From Platerodrilus igneus (Eukaryota > Arthropoda > Insecta > Coleoptera > Lycidae): a DNA stretch of 64,000 bases. The stretch's first letter is position 1. Each line of letters opens with the position of its first letter. Shown piece by piece: positions 45,137 through 57,057 of this stretch. The DNA is taken from NCBI GenBank assembly GCA_036346225.1, contig JARFIW010000599.1:310001-374000 (forward strand), given 5' to 3'. Under the pieces are notes generated by a model that was not told where the DNA came from, made no database searches, and saw only the letters and a list, made by a program, of their open reading frames with translations. A program made the position numbers and the translations under genes.

Positions 45137-47149
45137 CAATGATATTGCCGTACTTCGATGTATTTAACGTTCAGTTGACTACTGCTCGCCATCGCTCTGT
45201 GTCTCTAAATAACCTAGGATTGATTTTAGATTTTACACAATTCGTTTTATATGCCTCGACTAGCTCAGTTCAACCCCATACAGAGTGCACGACGATACGA
45301 TAACAGAGAAGTTTTGCTCCCCCTTTTCTCTAACACTTCCCACCCAAATGAGGTAAACAAGATTAACCAAAATTTATATAATAACCAAAATATGTACAAT
45401 TTGTAGCTCCTTAACCTTTATAATATCATTCGCTATTTAAGAAAACCCCTGAATCAAAGTAACATTATAAATCAGTTTGTCTCCAAATTATGACTCTTTT
45501 AAATCCGTTTAAAACCAGCTAAAATAACTCTGTATACTACTGGAAGTACATTGAATGTTCAATGACCTTCTTTCCCTTTTACGTAATTTCTACGTATCAA
45601 CCAAAAATTTTTAATGACCCTTTACATAAATATCTCAGTGCAAGCAAAATGTAACCGTTCAAAAATAAATTATTCTATTAATTAATTTTATTTCTGACCT
45701 GTTGTTTTCCCTGTTGGACTCCTGATTGTGAATGCGCGTCTCTGCATGCACCCCAATTCTTAGAACTGCCGCTGTGTGCTGTGTTGACTAGTACCCTTGG
45801 ATTGTTTTCGATTAGATTTTCTTGTTGATTTTGTTTAATAGTTGTTTATTGAATAGCGTAGTACAGCATATAGTATTGGATTTTTACGTTAGATTTCTTA
45901 TTGAATTTGCCGAATGATTTGTTTATTGAATCGCTTAGTAAATCTCTCAGTAGATTTTTCCGTAGAATTCTTAGTGGATTTCTCAGAATATCTTTTTAGT
46001 AGATTTCTTCGTAGAATTCTTAGTGGATTTCTCAAAATATCTTTTTAGTAGATTTCTTCGTAGAATTCTTAGTGGATTTCTCAAAATAGTTTTTTAGTAG
46101 ATTTCTTAGAGCACTAAGTTAATAAATGTTAAAGATTATGTTTATGTTAATTAATATTTGGACTTACGTTTTATGTCAACGGCGTATTGCTGTTACACTT
46201 GTATATTTGAACGTGTACTTGTAATGAAATTTTTAATTACTGACTTTCACTTATAATTTTTTAACTTAATTTCACTTTTGAACTTTGCGTAGTATATTTG
46301 TTTAGACCAGTACAGTTTGTGCTTCAGTTATGGAAAGACTGACCATTATCAGCTTGGGTAATAAATAAAGAAAAGCCAACCCACTTGCTGTCATTGGTTT
46401 AGCGCGCTTTATAATTATTATTTGACCATGGTCGAGGCGTTGCCTTGTGCTATCTTTTTCGAATGCTCCAAAATCACGTAGACACCAAAGCTTTACGTAA
46501 TAGAATTCGTTGGCCATGATACTTTGTACCTTTCAATATCATGTATTTGTATTTTGTATAGGAATTTGTTAACTATTATTCTTAAACTGTCACGTAGCCA
46601 AACTTATGTTCCACATTTTATTTTTCTCATATGCTGGATTTCTTGTGATTTTATATTTAGAATATCAGGTAGACATAATTCTATTATGGGATTCTTTAGC
46701 ATATGACGTAAATTACATGCCTTTAATGACTTCTTGTGACATGAGACATGCTTGTTTTTGAAAAAGCCTGTTTATTGTGAGCTGCATGATTATTTTTGTA
46801 CACTTTTGCGTTGGGTTTAATATGTTTGTTTTACTTTATATACTCCTAGTTTGTATTTATTTAAAGTTTTTGAATGTATCCTTGTTTCTAAAATGAATTG
46901 GATTGCGACCAGAGTTATTTATTCTACTAAATGTGGTTAAATTATTAAAAAATGAGCTTCCTTTTATTGATTAAAGTTAGTTGTGGATTTTATACAGTGT
47001 GTTTGATATTTGCTTTTTGCATAATTAATGAATTCTGCACTTTACTTTTTATGATTCAAATGTTTAGTTTCCTTGATTTTGGTGTTGTTTACATGAAGCA
47101 TACCACCTTTGTGACCCTATATACTCCTAAATAACCATAATATCATAGC
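45136..47149 (-). mobile_element. Module W, copy 3
   Basis: The left end tgctatgatattatgg reads down from 47149. The distal box tatacagtgtgt is at 46991-47002, TACGTGA at 46475-46481, CCAAT at 46393-46397 and TATA-like tttatttatt at 46360-46370. The exon-1 donor is GTAAGT at 46162-46167. Exon 2 ends aacaacag|gtcag (45694) and opens with MQRRAFTIRSPTGKTT in phase 1. The exon 3 box is TGAGCTAGTCGAGG at 45252-45266, but the acceptor AG has become GG. A tandem repeat at 45940-46110 (about 55-base units with tttttagtagatttcttcg) lies in intron 1. The right end is ttgcaatgatattgcc. Confidence 0.6.
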
Positions 47150-47179
47150 ATATATATATATATATATATATATACATAA

Positions 47180-47230
<51 letters not shown>
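47150..47230. repeat. (AT)n tract between W3 and V
   Basis: Eighty bases of AT repeats broken by acataaatatgtata. A short tyrosine/isoleucine frame over it is meaningless. Confidence 0.9.
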
Positions 47231-47231
<1 letters not shown>

Positions 47232-48774
47232 CTGCGAAGAGCCCCACTACTTAGTCGCCAATAATATTACGTTCGTCCCACAATATGAGCGCCCAATAAT
47301 TACTGCGACTAGCTTATTGGGTGCCCAGAATTACTACGATCTTATAATATGTGCCGCGGATTTTTGCTCACTTTTCTGTAAATAAACTATCTACTCGAAT
47401 TCTGCTACGGGAAATATACAACATTTATTTACACTTCAACTAAATTAAATATACCACACAAAACAAAATTAGTCTCCTCTTTCTCTCGCTCACCTCATTT
47501 ACAAATTATATACCTCCCTTTAATATACGCCTTTAATGTCTAGTGCTAACCTATTCATTTCAATTTTTAAATTCTCTAGTTTACCTACTTGTTTCATGCT
47601 TATGACATTCCACGCTTCGACTCGTCGAATGTTCCCAATTTTTTTCTAAATTTTCCGATCACATCCTCCTCTCGGACATTCGAATTCGGGATTATTTTAT
47701 TTCGGGAATCTTTTACCTCACAGAATGCCATCATTTTAAATACAAATTAAGTTCGTTTTGTACTTGGGAGGTAATATGGGGGTTTCCCGTTGCTTTCTAC
47801 AACGCGGTAGTGTGTCTTAGAATGCCTTACCGACCCCTAAGGTCTCTGCCAATCTAAGTACGGAAAGAGCTGCTACCCTCTTTCGGGGACCTGTCTTAGT
47901 CTGGTTCCTCACTAAAGACCTTACTAATTTGGTTTAACCTTAGATCACTGGAACGTGGAAGCTATTCTACCTGTTCTAGTAACCTAGAACTTCTACAAGG
48001 TGGAGGTCCATTCGGAATGGCCCTCTTCATTGTATTTAATAGTTTCCATTTTTAAGTAGGTTACGTATAAAATATCACTTCTTTAATCATTGTAACATGA
48101 TAAATATTAATTACAGTATGCGTGTTGCGTACGTTAAAGAACGTCTTTGCTACTTATATGAACATTTCGCTATCAAATTCATGAATGAATTAATCTTTTT
48201 AACAAACGCTTCCAGTTATATACAAACTTAACTATTTTCCAGAACCTACTAGTATTTTCGTAATTTTATTCCAATAATACACGCCTATTTGACGTAATTT
48301 TCCGGGAGATCCTCATTAGCGTTCAAAATCGTGGTGTTTTATTACTTCGTTAGTATTGATTTATAATAGTGATGGACGCTACTCGACCTTGTTTAACTAC
48401 TTCAAGGATTAATATTTGCGATTCGCCTACTGATACGAAAGATAATCAATTTTTTTTAAGTCTATTTTATGGATTTAATGTGGGTTTTTAATGAATCCGA
48501 GGTACGCTTCTTTAGAATAAACGTTTCTTTACTTAATTAGTTCATACGAAATTGACATATTTTCTCAATTACGTCTCAAAAATTTTACGAGAACATGTTT
48601 TATATTAAAATATTTTTATGCTATACCATATGGCTAATTAATTTAAAACTTATAATTGCTTTTATATTTATAACGATGTTTTGTTACTCATTCTTATAGA
48701 AAAGCTTTATTATGCAGTTTTCGTCAGAAACGTGTTTTAGTATAATAAGATTAAAACTTAGTGTTTAAATACGT

Positions 48775-48776
<2 letters not shown>
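47231..48776 (-). mobile_element. Module-like unit V, minus orientation, with RTE insertion
   Basis: The right end has attactgcga iterons (47229 and 47308) and attactacga (47331), with spacers gcgcccaat and gggtgccc, a variant of the CACAGCA/gcccaa type. The left end is at the (AT)n tract 48777-48813 (attgacgtattt). Donors, TATA and the TRAGCTAG box were not found with confidence, perhaps because the RTE fragment (47530-48060) replaced them. Confidence 0.4.
47530..48060 (-). pseudogene. RTE-type retrotransposon 5' end with endonuclease start
   Basis: On the minus strand the leader (48060 to about 47660) contains the phrase agaaagcaacgggaaac, typical of insect RTE-like leaders. It is followed by a frame with AWNVISMKQVGKLENLK and EMNRLALDIKGVY, the N-terminus of the RTE apurinic-type endonuclease (usual form WNVRT...GKL...EM.R...DI.GISE). 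The catalytic region beyond this and all of the RT are absent. The break falls where the ISE motif should start. Together with 3300-4335 and 4560-4742 it shows that this family is present only as pieces. Confidence 0.65.
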
Positions 48777-48813
<37 letters not shown>

Positions 48814-48814
<1 letters not shown>

Positions 48815-49094
48815 TTTTAATGGTATTAGATCACTAATTAGTTATCTATTGGTTTAACATCACCTGAGTTATTATTAATTTGCACAGCTGAGTTTATCAT
48901 TTATCTTATATATTACAGGTGATTATTTATACACTGCAATTGCATTTTTGTTTGGAATTTTAATGAATAAAAGTACGCTGTATTATGCAGGGCGTAACTA
49001 TGTAGATTTAGTAATTCTATTTATATTCGGATTTCTTTTATATCTTGGGAATTTATTTGTAGAATTAGAGTTTTAATGACCTCTAGTGACCTTT

Positions 49095-49099
<5 letters not shown>
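48814..49099 (+). mobile_element. W-like module fragment, plus orientation
   Basis: The sequence tattatgcagggcgtaact (48990-49008) equals the acceptor and exon-3 start of family W, but the box has decayed to atgtagatt. A 60-codon hydrophobic frame across it has no ATG in front and follows this repeat, so it is not treated as a gene. AT tracts flank it (48777-48813 and 49100-49145). Confidence 0.4.
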
Positions 49100-49137
<38 letters not shown>

Positions 49138-49145
49138 TATATATA

Positions 49146-51235
49146 TTGTTACGTGCAAAATTGACGCTACGCTATTTATTTTTAATTTACCTTAAAGGGA
49201 TAGGATGACGTAACAATTTTATAATGCCTGACTAACTACAGTGGTGCAGTTTGGGTTCCGTAAAAAAAGATTCACCTACCTTGAAAGATTTCTAAGTCTG
49301 CTTGGTCTAACTTTAAAATTTTCGGTCGACGTCAACCCGTCGCGTCTTAGGTTACCATTTGCTCAGAAAACGGATTTTCATAGCTGTTCTTCGGATGCGT
49401 TGGTTCCTTGATGTGACGGAGTTCCTCGTTACAAACATTCTTTTGCTTTAGAAAAAACACCACCTTCTACCTACAACCTATATTACTTGAACAGCATCGA
49501 CCTAGGAATTTATAAGAACAACAAAAGAAATCTTAATCCAGCAATCTTAGATGGCCAAGCAAACGTTTCCTTAAAAAACAAATGTATATCGTTCCCTTAA
49601 CGAATCAGCATGCGTCTATTTGTGCTCACAGCAATGTTTATATAGTTGGTACCACCTGTTAATCCGCTAAAAAGGGCCCCACAAAAGTATTTTAGTGAAT
49701 AATTAATTGTACGGTTTTTTTGTATAATTAATTTAGCGATATTACATGTTTGTGTAATAGAGTTAGAAATAGGTTTTGTGAATTATCATTGGCATTTTTA
49801 GAAATAATTTTATTATACTGTAATACTATGGGAAGGAATGTTAAATATAGTTTCCCACGGTTTGAAATAGACGTGTCGCCTTCCCGACCAATCGGGACGA
49901 CGAACGAAAAGGAGTAGTGGTTTGACCAGCTGAAAAGCAGCCGCCGTGATTTTGTCTTGTAATGACTACGCTATCTATAACTGCTCGTGCGGGAGTAGTG
50001 CAGTATAGACAATGTAGTGGAGTTTTACCTGTCGTTTCCGAGCAATTCTTTTTCGTATATTATCTCTTATGTTTTAGGTAAAGTAACGAACTTCATAAAA
50101 TCTCTACTAAAGTGGCAATCCGCATTCGCGACGTACAACCCTGAGATAAAAAACAATTACCCGTTGCAGAGCTTGCTAATATGCATTAGTTTGAAGGGTG
50201 ATCGGAGTTATTAGTTAATGTACACTGTTAATTCGAAACAAAAATTAAGTTACCTTAATTGTAAATTCTGTAAATCCTTTTACGCTATCTGTGCAGACAT
50301 GCGAATAGCTTTCGTATACCTTTACTTTATACAACACATTATATTTAAAACTATGACAATCACCCTCGCATTCAACGGCCTGTGGATATACAAGTTTTTT
50401 CTTACAGTACTAAAACTTAACAATTTCGTTTCGGGCACAGTTCTCGCCTATACAAGGACTCCATCGGTTAGGCACCGTGATAGGTCTTCTTTTTCTTTTA
50501 CAATCCCATTTCAAACAGAAATCCAATTTAGTATAGAGTGGCTACCTTAACACACTCCGGTTTCGGAATTGCCTTTCGGGATAGCACTCCTTCCCATAAA
50601 ATTACACGATAGATTTTGCGATCATCCGTGCTTAATAATACCGGGTTAATTTTCTTGGGAGATTCGCCGCTTGTCTTGTGTTTTTGCTGTCTACGACTGT
50701 AGTAGTCTAATAACTAACTTCAACCACTATTCTGCCTGCTGTTGTCGTTTTTAGCGTTAACCTCATTCCTTGCGTAATGCACTTTTGATCGGGTCAAGTT
50801 GTTTTCACGGTCGTATACATTCGAGGTCTACCGATAGCTCTATCTACCATGAATTACGTCTAGAACGCATTTCTTCCTAACATAAGCGCGTGTATACCGT
50901 GTTATTTATTATTTCACAAGGTTTCAACTTCCTATTTAGCATTGTACTGTAGCGTCACTATCTTACTTTTAGGTTATGTGTGGTTTTTTTGTATTAAATT
51001 ATCGACCGCGGCTTTCTTATTTTATGCCGGTTACGTGTGTGCTATCTGTAGCTTCGTGGATATCATATTAAATGTCTAGACTCTAGACGTTTAGCCCTTT
51101 GTCTTCGTATCACCAATTCTTATTCATTGTAACAAAATTAATTTTATCAAGTCCCGTTACAGCTTTAAAGAGTAAAGTCATCTTTTTTAATTTCATTGTA
51201 ATTTTAAAATTAATTGTTCCTAATTAAATTTATAG
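49146..51235. other. Unrecognised region
   Basis: No gene or repeat partner was identified. Notable bits: tgttacgtgc at 49147 is the exact inverse of gcacgtaaca at 53226-53235. A hairpin tcccgaccaatcggga lies near 49890. Near 49860-50090 there is a GC-richer block ending in a pyrimidine tract and ttttaggtaa, which resembles the layout of segment B at 2150-2260. Frames of 65 and 110 codons (50017-50550) lack motifs. It may be a decayed LTR element, but no pol motif was seen on either strand. Confidence 0.35.
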
Positions 51236-51335
51236 AAATTTCGGACAGGATTCGAACCTGTACCCTTCCAATTTGGTCTATAGGCTTAACCATCTTATTA
51301 TCATCTTACCTTGTGCAACTAACTACCTTACATTC
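51236..51335 (-). repeat. tRNA-like fragment fused to the dispersed-repeat tail
   Basis: On the minus strand a perfect T arm ACAGG-TTCGAAT-CCTGT contains a canonical B box GGTTCGAATCC. Upstream, gatggttaagcc resembles a D arm, but no acceptor pair closes, so it is not a tRNA gene. The plus-strand flank cttaccttgtgcaactaac is the tail of the repeats at 15821 and 44775, there in the opposite relative orientation. Confidence 0.5.
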
Positions 51336-51344
51336 GTATTAAAA

Positions 51345-52700
51345 ATTTATATATAAATATTGGATGTAACATGATCTCAGTTTTACTGCTAAAGCGGAAA
51401 TATTGATAAAGGCTAAAATTTTGTTTCATTACTTAATACAACACAAACAAACAAAATGTACAGTAGTTTGTAACGCTTTTTACGGAAAATAAAAACCAAA
51501 TACCAAAAGAGAACAATTAATTTTAAACGGACATTATTATTGATGCACCCTGTATAATGAATTTCATGAGTAGTTAATATTAATTAAACATGATACTTCG
51601 ATTCTTGTCATTTTAGAAAATATAATTTCAATTTGGGTAGTTAGAATAGCTAAAGCAATAAAAAACAAATTTTCTTAAAGTAAATTGGTACAATATAGTA
51701 TAATATTAAGAAACGCATTAGTCATTCAATAGGATACACGTCGCGAACTGCTGAAATGAAAGTTCACATAAAACATGCAATGTAATAAATATGTGATGAA
51801 AGCAGCGCGTTAATCAAAAAGTTATTTATGGTAAAATACATATTAGGACGGAACTCGGATTCATAAATTAATTTAAATCACAAAAGGGTAAAAAAATATA
51901 TATTTCAGTTAAGTTTGAGAGCGAAATCATGCCATTTAAAGAAAGCTTTAGAATTATGAAGTAAATAACCGTGAATCGACCAATACGAATATCTCATACC
52001 ATAATTATTACAAATATAAACGAGCTTTTGCAATTCTAGTTAAATAAATTAAATTTAATGATAAATAGTCGCAATACAAAGAAAATCCCAGACACTTTAA
52101 TATTTATACAATGTAGAAAATCACAGGCGTCGAGTAGCGTAACTCGCCAAAATCTAACTTCTTATAATTAATTATGACATTAAACACAAAGTAACAAGTA
52201 ACTGCAAGAATAATAAAATAACCTCGAACACGTAGCTAATCTACTCTATGCTCCAATGGACTTCTTTATTCACCTGACGCGCAAACTGTAAGTTGCACGT
52301 TTATTCACAAGTGTTTTTATGCTTGTATTGTGGCATTTATGCATTATGTTTGGTCTTCCGAAATATTGATAAATTGTTAAATTGACACTAATGATCTGAA
52401 TAAAATTTACTCTCCGGAGACACAAACTAGCTTGCAGTGACCACGGGTGAATTCTATGAAAACAAAAGCATACCTTCTTACGCTTTAAACCCAAATTCTT
52501 ACAGTTTAAAAACGTCGATAATCTACAGTTAAAAAGTCGATAAATACATCGCGCAAGCGCGGAATAAACGACGTCACGGGCGGTGGTAGCGTTAACCTTA
52601 TTACAGATTTGGCGCGCCCATGTATCAATGACGTCACCAATGCACAAATTATACTACGCAATATCGGAAAAATATATAAAGTTAAGACAATAGGTTATAC
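51345..52700 (+). mobile_element. Possible further module (left half)
   Basis: After tatatataaatattggatg the distal box gcaccctgtataatg stands at 51545-51559. CCAAT (52634-52638) and TATA (aaatatataaag, 52669-52680) follow with the same 30-35-base spacing as in W and Z. No conserved exon or right end was found downstream. An unlisted length for this class and a different interior make it a weak call. Confidence 0.3.
52545..52680 (+). promoter_or_regulatory. CpG-rich promoter-like cluster with two CRE sites
   Basis: The block contains acgacgtcacg (52570) and the perfect CRE palindrome tgacgtca (52629-52636), ggcgcgcc (52611-52618), CCAAT and TATA. It is far richer in CpG than its surroundings. 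A 125-codon minus-strand frame (52270-52647) crosses it but has no motif. Similar cgcaagcgcgga wording occurs in repeat segment B (cgcagacgcgga). Confidence 0.4.
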
Positions 52701-52999
52701 AGCAATTACTCACATGAATATGTCGCTGAGTTAAAGTTGGCTTCTGCTGAAATCCATCAGGGCTACGGAGGGCCCTTTTTGAGGTAGTTAAAGATGGTAC
52801 GCCCGACGCTCTTCCAAAGCGCTCAGACCAGCTCCGGCAGTCATGGGTTCGTTCATCCAGGGTCGTGCAGTACGGTTCGCCAACGGCTGCAAATTTCTTT
52901 ACCTATGCAGGGAATGGACCAGGAAACCAGGTATAGGGCGACAAACAAAAATAATTAGGCAAAGGAATCTACATAGATAAAAACATGGCACGATACGAT

Positions 53000-54740
53000 A
53001 CCTTAAACGTCCACTCCACTCGAAGGTTCAAGCAAAAAAGCCACGTTCAAGCGTCTAACGGAAACACTTCACCCCACTTTTGTCTTTACGCGTCGGCGCG
53101 AAGTTATTCGTCCAACCCACTTTTGACGTGACGGAAATACGCGCCCCGAGTCTTTTGAAATTATGGCGCGAAACTTCCGCACATCAAAATTAACCTAAAA
53201 CAATGTTTAAGTGCCACTTTGGCACGTAACAACCTTTTAGGGGATACCGACGTTAACACTTTTATTTATCTGGAAAGGTCTTTAAACTGTTTGTCCTGTA
53301 AAATGTTGAGCGCCAACCTGCCTGGATTTTGGTGTCGATAGGCCGTGGGCGGTCTGCGAGACGACTAAATGGTTACTTCTGTCACGTAGGTTGATGGAAC
53401 CCTATGTACACTTTTTTCGCCTACTAATTGAAACTAAGCAGAAACAATAATAAAACTGCTTGACTTTCACCTAACATATATTCTAAAACTAGATAATCAT
53501 AGTATTTAACTTTTAGGACCGACTCGAATAAACTAAGCTCTACCATAATTGACCAGTTGCGTGTATCTAAAAGAAAAGGAACATCTTAAATTTATTCAAC
53601 TGTAATTTGACTGGTATATGCAAATTTATGCTAATACTATTGTAACATTACGCTAATTAAGCGTGTACTGACGTAAAAGTCTGCATACTAATAAAGTATT
53701 TGTAAATAATGCAATATACATCAAGAATATCTAGCAGATAGAAAGTAAAAATTCTATCACTTACAGCTTGCGGAACGAGTGCAAGGTTCAAACAACTCTT
53801 TCAATGCTGGACTTACTTGGGCGTCAGTAAGACATGTATCATGCTTTCATTGATGGAAAGTATCCACTATATAAACTTCCACAATGTAACAGTATAATTT
53901 GAATAAGGGCCGCTACACTTGCAGCCACGTCTTCAATACTCCACCCAAAGATACGTGAAAAATTTTACGTGTTTTTAATAAATCTGATTTCTACATTAAT
54001 TAATTAACCATGAGTAAAATGTATAAAATAAAACTAAATTTGGAGTTTAAATAATGGTATCCCTAGCGTTGACTATGAAGTGTGTCTGGTCAACAAGACA
54101 CTAGCAAAAAGTAAAAGCGGGGAGATCTGTAATACCGTCTACCTGTGCGACCTGAAGGGTCGACTTAAAACTATCCAAATCTAGCTAATATTTGTCAGTG
54201 GATTCGAATTTCTAGGCATGCGTCAAATTTATTAATACTGAATTCAGGTATTCCACTATATATTTACAATATCGCCTTCCCTAGTCTAAGTATTTTATTC
54301 TAACTTTTGCCTAAATTCGTCCCTAACGTTCCATAATTGATATATTCTAATTTCAATCTCTTGCTTATAGGCACTACGGTCCAAAATAGGCGGCAAAACG
54401 TCAAACAAAACAAATCAAGTCAAAAAACATTAAAATATATAAACGTACTTTACAGGCTCAAATATAAATAGATAAATATCTAAACACAGCGTTAAGTATG
54501 CAACAGTGCATAGAATAGGAAAATTACCCAAATTATCAGGTGCACTCGCATAAGTATTATGTCGGCTAGCGCCATTACACTAAAAACGTGCTCGTTCAAG
54601 ATTACTGTAAAATCTACTACTTAATACAAATCATTGCTTATGTGAGTACAGAGCCACAAACACACCTCAAATATAAATTCGTCCAGTATCCGAAGATCTG
54701 ATCCTCTACCTGTATCTATTTATTTTTTACTGCTAACCGG
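53000..54740. other. Mostly unrecognised, with a B-like inverted patch
   Basis: On the minus strand 53190-53090 reads ttcgcgccataatttcaaaa and tttccgtcacgtc, similar in wording and order to segment B near 1056-1105. The relation is distant. A TATA-like ctatataaac lies at 53867-53876. No frame above 60 codons and no other repeat were seen. Confidence 0.3.
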
Positions 54741-54741
54741 A

Positions 54742-54787
54742 GGTGGATATGCACTGCTAAGTCCTGGTGGGTATGCACTGAATGTCC
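54742..54787 (+). repeat. Short tandem repeat, two 23-24-bp units
   Basis: ggtggatatgcactgctaag-tcct is followed by ggtgggtatgcactgaatg-tcct. A third, decayed unit may follow (gggggcacaatcactatccct). It lies in a non-coding stretch. Confidence 0.6.
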
Positions 54788-54854
54788 TGGGGGCACAATC
54801 ACTATCCCTTTCAAGCCCTGGAGAATGCGTGGTTTAATTTTCGTTTGGTTTCTT

Positions 54855-55154
54855 AGACTACACGACAAATTTATTTTCATAATTACCATAGGGGACTTCT
54901 TGTGGAATTAAGTAGGTTATGACAAAAGTGGTTTCGAGTTTTCAACACTGCTCGGGAAGTACATTGGTTAACGCAATGACACACTTCACTTCGAAGCGCG
55001 GGAAAACATCTATACCGTGAAATACAGTAATAAAATATAGTTTATCCCCGAGCAATGCTGGGAACTCAAAAGCACTTTTATAATGCGTAACAATCTACTT
55101 AATTTTACCAGAAAAGTGTTCTATGGCAATTGTTAAATTAAATTCGTTGTGTAG
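54855..55154. mobile_element. Inverted-repeat (foldback or MITE-like) element
   Basis: The left arm 54855-54956 (from actacacgac to gctcggg) pairs imperfectly with the right arm 55047-55154 (cccgagc to ttgtgtag), about 75-80 percent by eye. The loop of about 90 bases has no coding content. A target duplication was not found. It could be a non-autonomous DNA transposon. Confidence 0.6.
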
Positions 55155-55165
55155 CCGAATGAGGC

Positions 55166-56320
55166 GTAACAACTTTTGTAATACTTTGCCATTCCTTATT
55201 TCTTAATATCTGTTTGTTCCACTGCATTTATTGCCGAAAGGCCGCTGAAACTTGTACAAATCCAAGCGTAGCGTACGTGTTTAGAGAAGTAATACGTAGT
55301 AATTCGCGTAGCGATTGCTGTAATACAATTGGCTTTGCCATAACTTAACTATCTAGATAAATAACGGTAAGCTATTCGTTGAATTAATTATTTGTTTTGT
55401 ACTGCACAAATTTGTGCAATATGATTCCACCTCCTGCACAACTACGTAATGAACTATTCTACTTCTGCACCTGCCTTATTCACAAGTAATAAGCTACGTA
55501 AACTTCAGTTTAATCTAGTCTATGTTCAGTTTAAAATTACAAAGCATGAAAGTCACTGGATGACGTATCGATTTTGAAAATTCCTTGTCGTTAGAATCGC
55601 TTAATCCTAACTAATTTCGCAGTCTTTTATTGATAGCAGTTAATTGAACTTGAATAGAAAACTTACCTTAACGATACAAATTCACAGAGTTGAAGTGTTT
55701 CAATGGAGGGTGGTGTTCCACAAGTACGAACGCAAACACCTCTACTATTAAAATAACACTATTTATATTTGTCTTCACCCTTCGCGAGTACTAAACAAAC
55801 TCAACTACGTATAAGCCTCGCGTCCTCGCGCTAAAAAACAACTGAAATGATTGGCGGATGTCTCCAACCCTACAAATATCAATAAAACAGAAAATGCCTT
55901 ACTTTATATATTATTAAGAGAAGCCATTACGAGACTATGTAGAATAGTCTTTACTACCTTATATATTGATTTAACTATTATTACACCAATTTATGTACAT
56001 TATTTTATATTTTAATTGATTATCTATGTTCTACCAATATAAAATTCATCACAGGAATCATGAATACTCTGTTTTCTATTTTCTGTAGGTTTGACGTACT
56101 ATTGATTTATTCTGAAATAGATTCCCATATTAAAAGGAAATTGTTTAATGTTTATGAAGATGTAAGCTATTTTTTATTTGCCAATTAAAGCAAGACCTAT
56201 TGCTTCCTCAATGGCCACTTAAAGGTAGTCGAAAGGGGTAGGTGAATGACAAGATTTAAGTTTGTTATCGAAATTTTGGGAAGCTATTAAACTTTAAAAG
56301 TGTAAAGAATTTTTATATTT
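55166..56320. other. No feature recognised
   Basis: AT-rich sequence without a useful frame, repeat partner or clear regulatory cluster. Confidence 0.4.
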
Positions 56321-56436
56321 TAATGATTAAAAGTTTGAAACTAGTGTTTTCGTTCTTTCTGTTGCTCTTCTCTCTTTCTGTCTTTTTTGTCCGCTCTCCC
56401 TACCACTCACCATACACACGCGCACTCACGCACGCA

Positions 56437-56487
56437 CTTTCTGTCTCTTTCTTTCTCTTTCTCTCTCTCTCTCTCTCTTTATATATA

Positions 56488-56519
<32 letters not shown>
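56437..56519 (+). repeat. (TC)n-(AT)n microsatellite and module-type end
   Basis: Pyrimidine repeats (tctctctctct) pass into an AT tract and then attgtcgtggaa at 56517-56528, which resembles the Y right end attgccgtggaa. About 110 bases later the satellite begins. A leucine/serine-rich frame at 56323-56535 is produced by the microsatellite. Confidence 0.8.
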
Positions 56520-56521
<2 letters not shown>

Positions 56522-57057
56522 CGTGGAAATTATAGGTTAAGAAGGATAGATAAGTCTAGATAATAAATTTCTAACGACTGTGTATATAGGAAATAGAAAC
56601 GATTTATTTACGCACCAAATTAATTAGTTGTGACAATTAGGGTACCGTCTTAGGGAGTGATCATATCTAAAAAATTCCTGGAAATTCAGGTAGCTGAGAA
56701 AAATCGAATATTAACTGATACCAAACAAGATAGATTTATCTCAAAACATGTATGATATGACATTAAAAGCGATTAGTGGTTGCGGTGGTGGTATGCTCGC
56801 TAGAGGGTTTGTGTGTAAAACGGTATGGGGTGGTAGGATTTTAAATCTGTTTGCAGATTCGGATTCTGCGTAAAATTCTAGATTAATTTGATGTGTGGCA
56901 TGGTTAAAAAAATTTATAAGATGGTCGGAAATCGCTACCGGTACAAACTCTTAAAATTGGGGTACCGCCTTAGAGAGCGATGCTATCTAATAAATTCCTG
57001 GAAATTCGGGTAGCTGAGAAAAATCGAATATTAATTGATACCAAACAAGATAGATTA

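Noticed and set aside
48886..49078. Hydrophobic open frame resembling a membrane protein C-terminus after an acceptor-like site
   Set aside because: It starts without ATG and its middle is the W-module exon-3 sequence tatgcagggcgtaact, so it is repeat-derived. AT-rich DNA readily gives Phe/Leu/Ile/Tyr frames.
52270..52647. 125-codon minus-strand open frame
   Set aside because: It has no recognisable motif or signal, and it crosses a CpG-rich promoter-like cluster. A frame of this length can occur by chance there.
56759..56875. Similarity of the satellite peptide (GCGGGMLARG...LFADSDSA) to the nucleotide-binding start of FtsZ/TubZ-like proteins
   Set aside because: Only a glycine-rich stretch and a vague spacing agree. 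The peptide is 38 codons and most monomers are shifted at the glycine run. Not enough to name a family.
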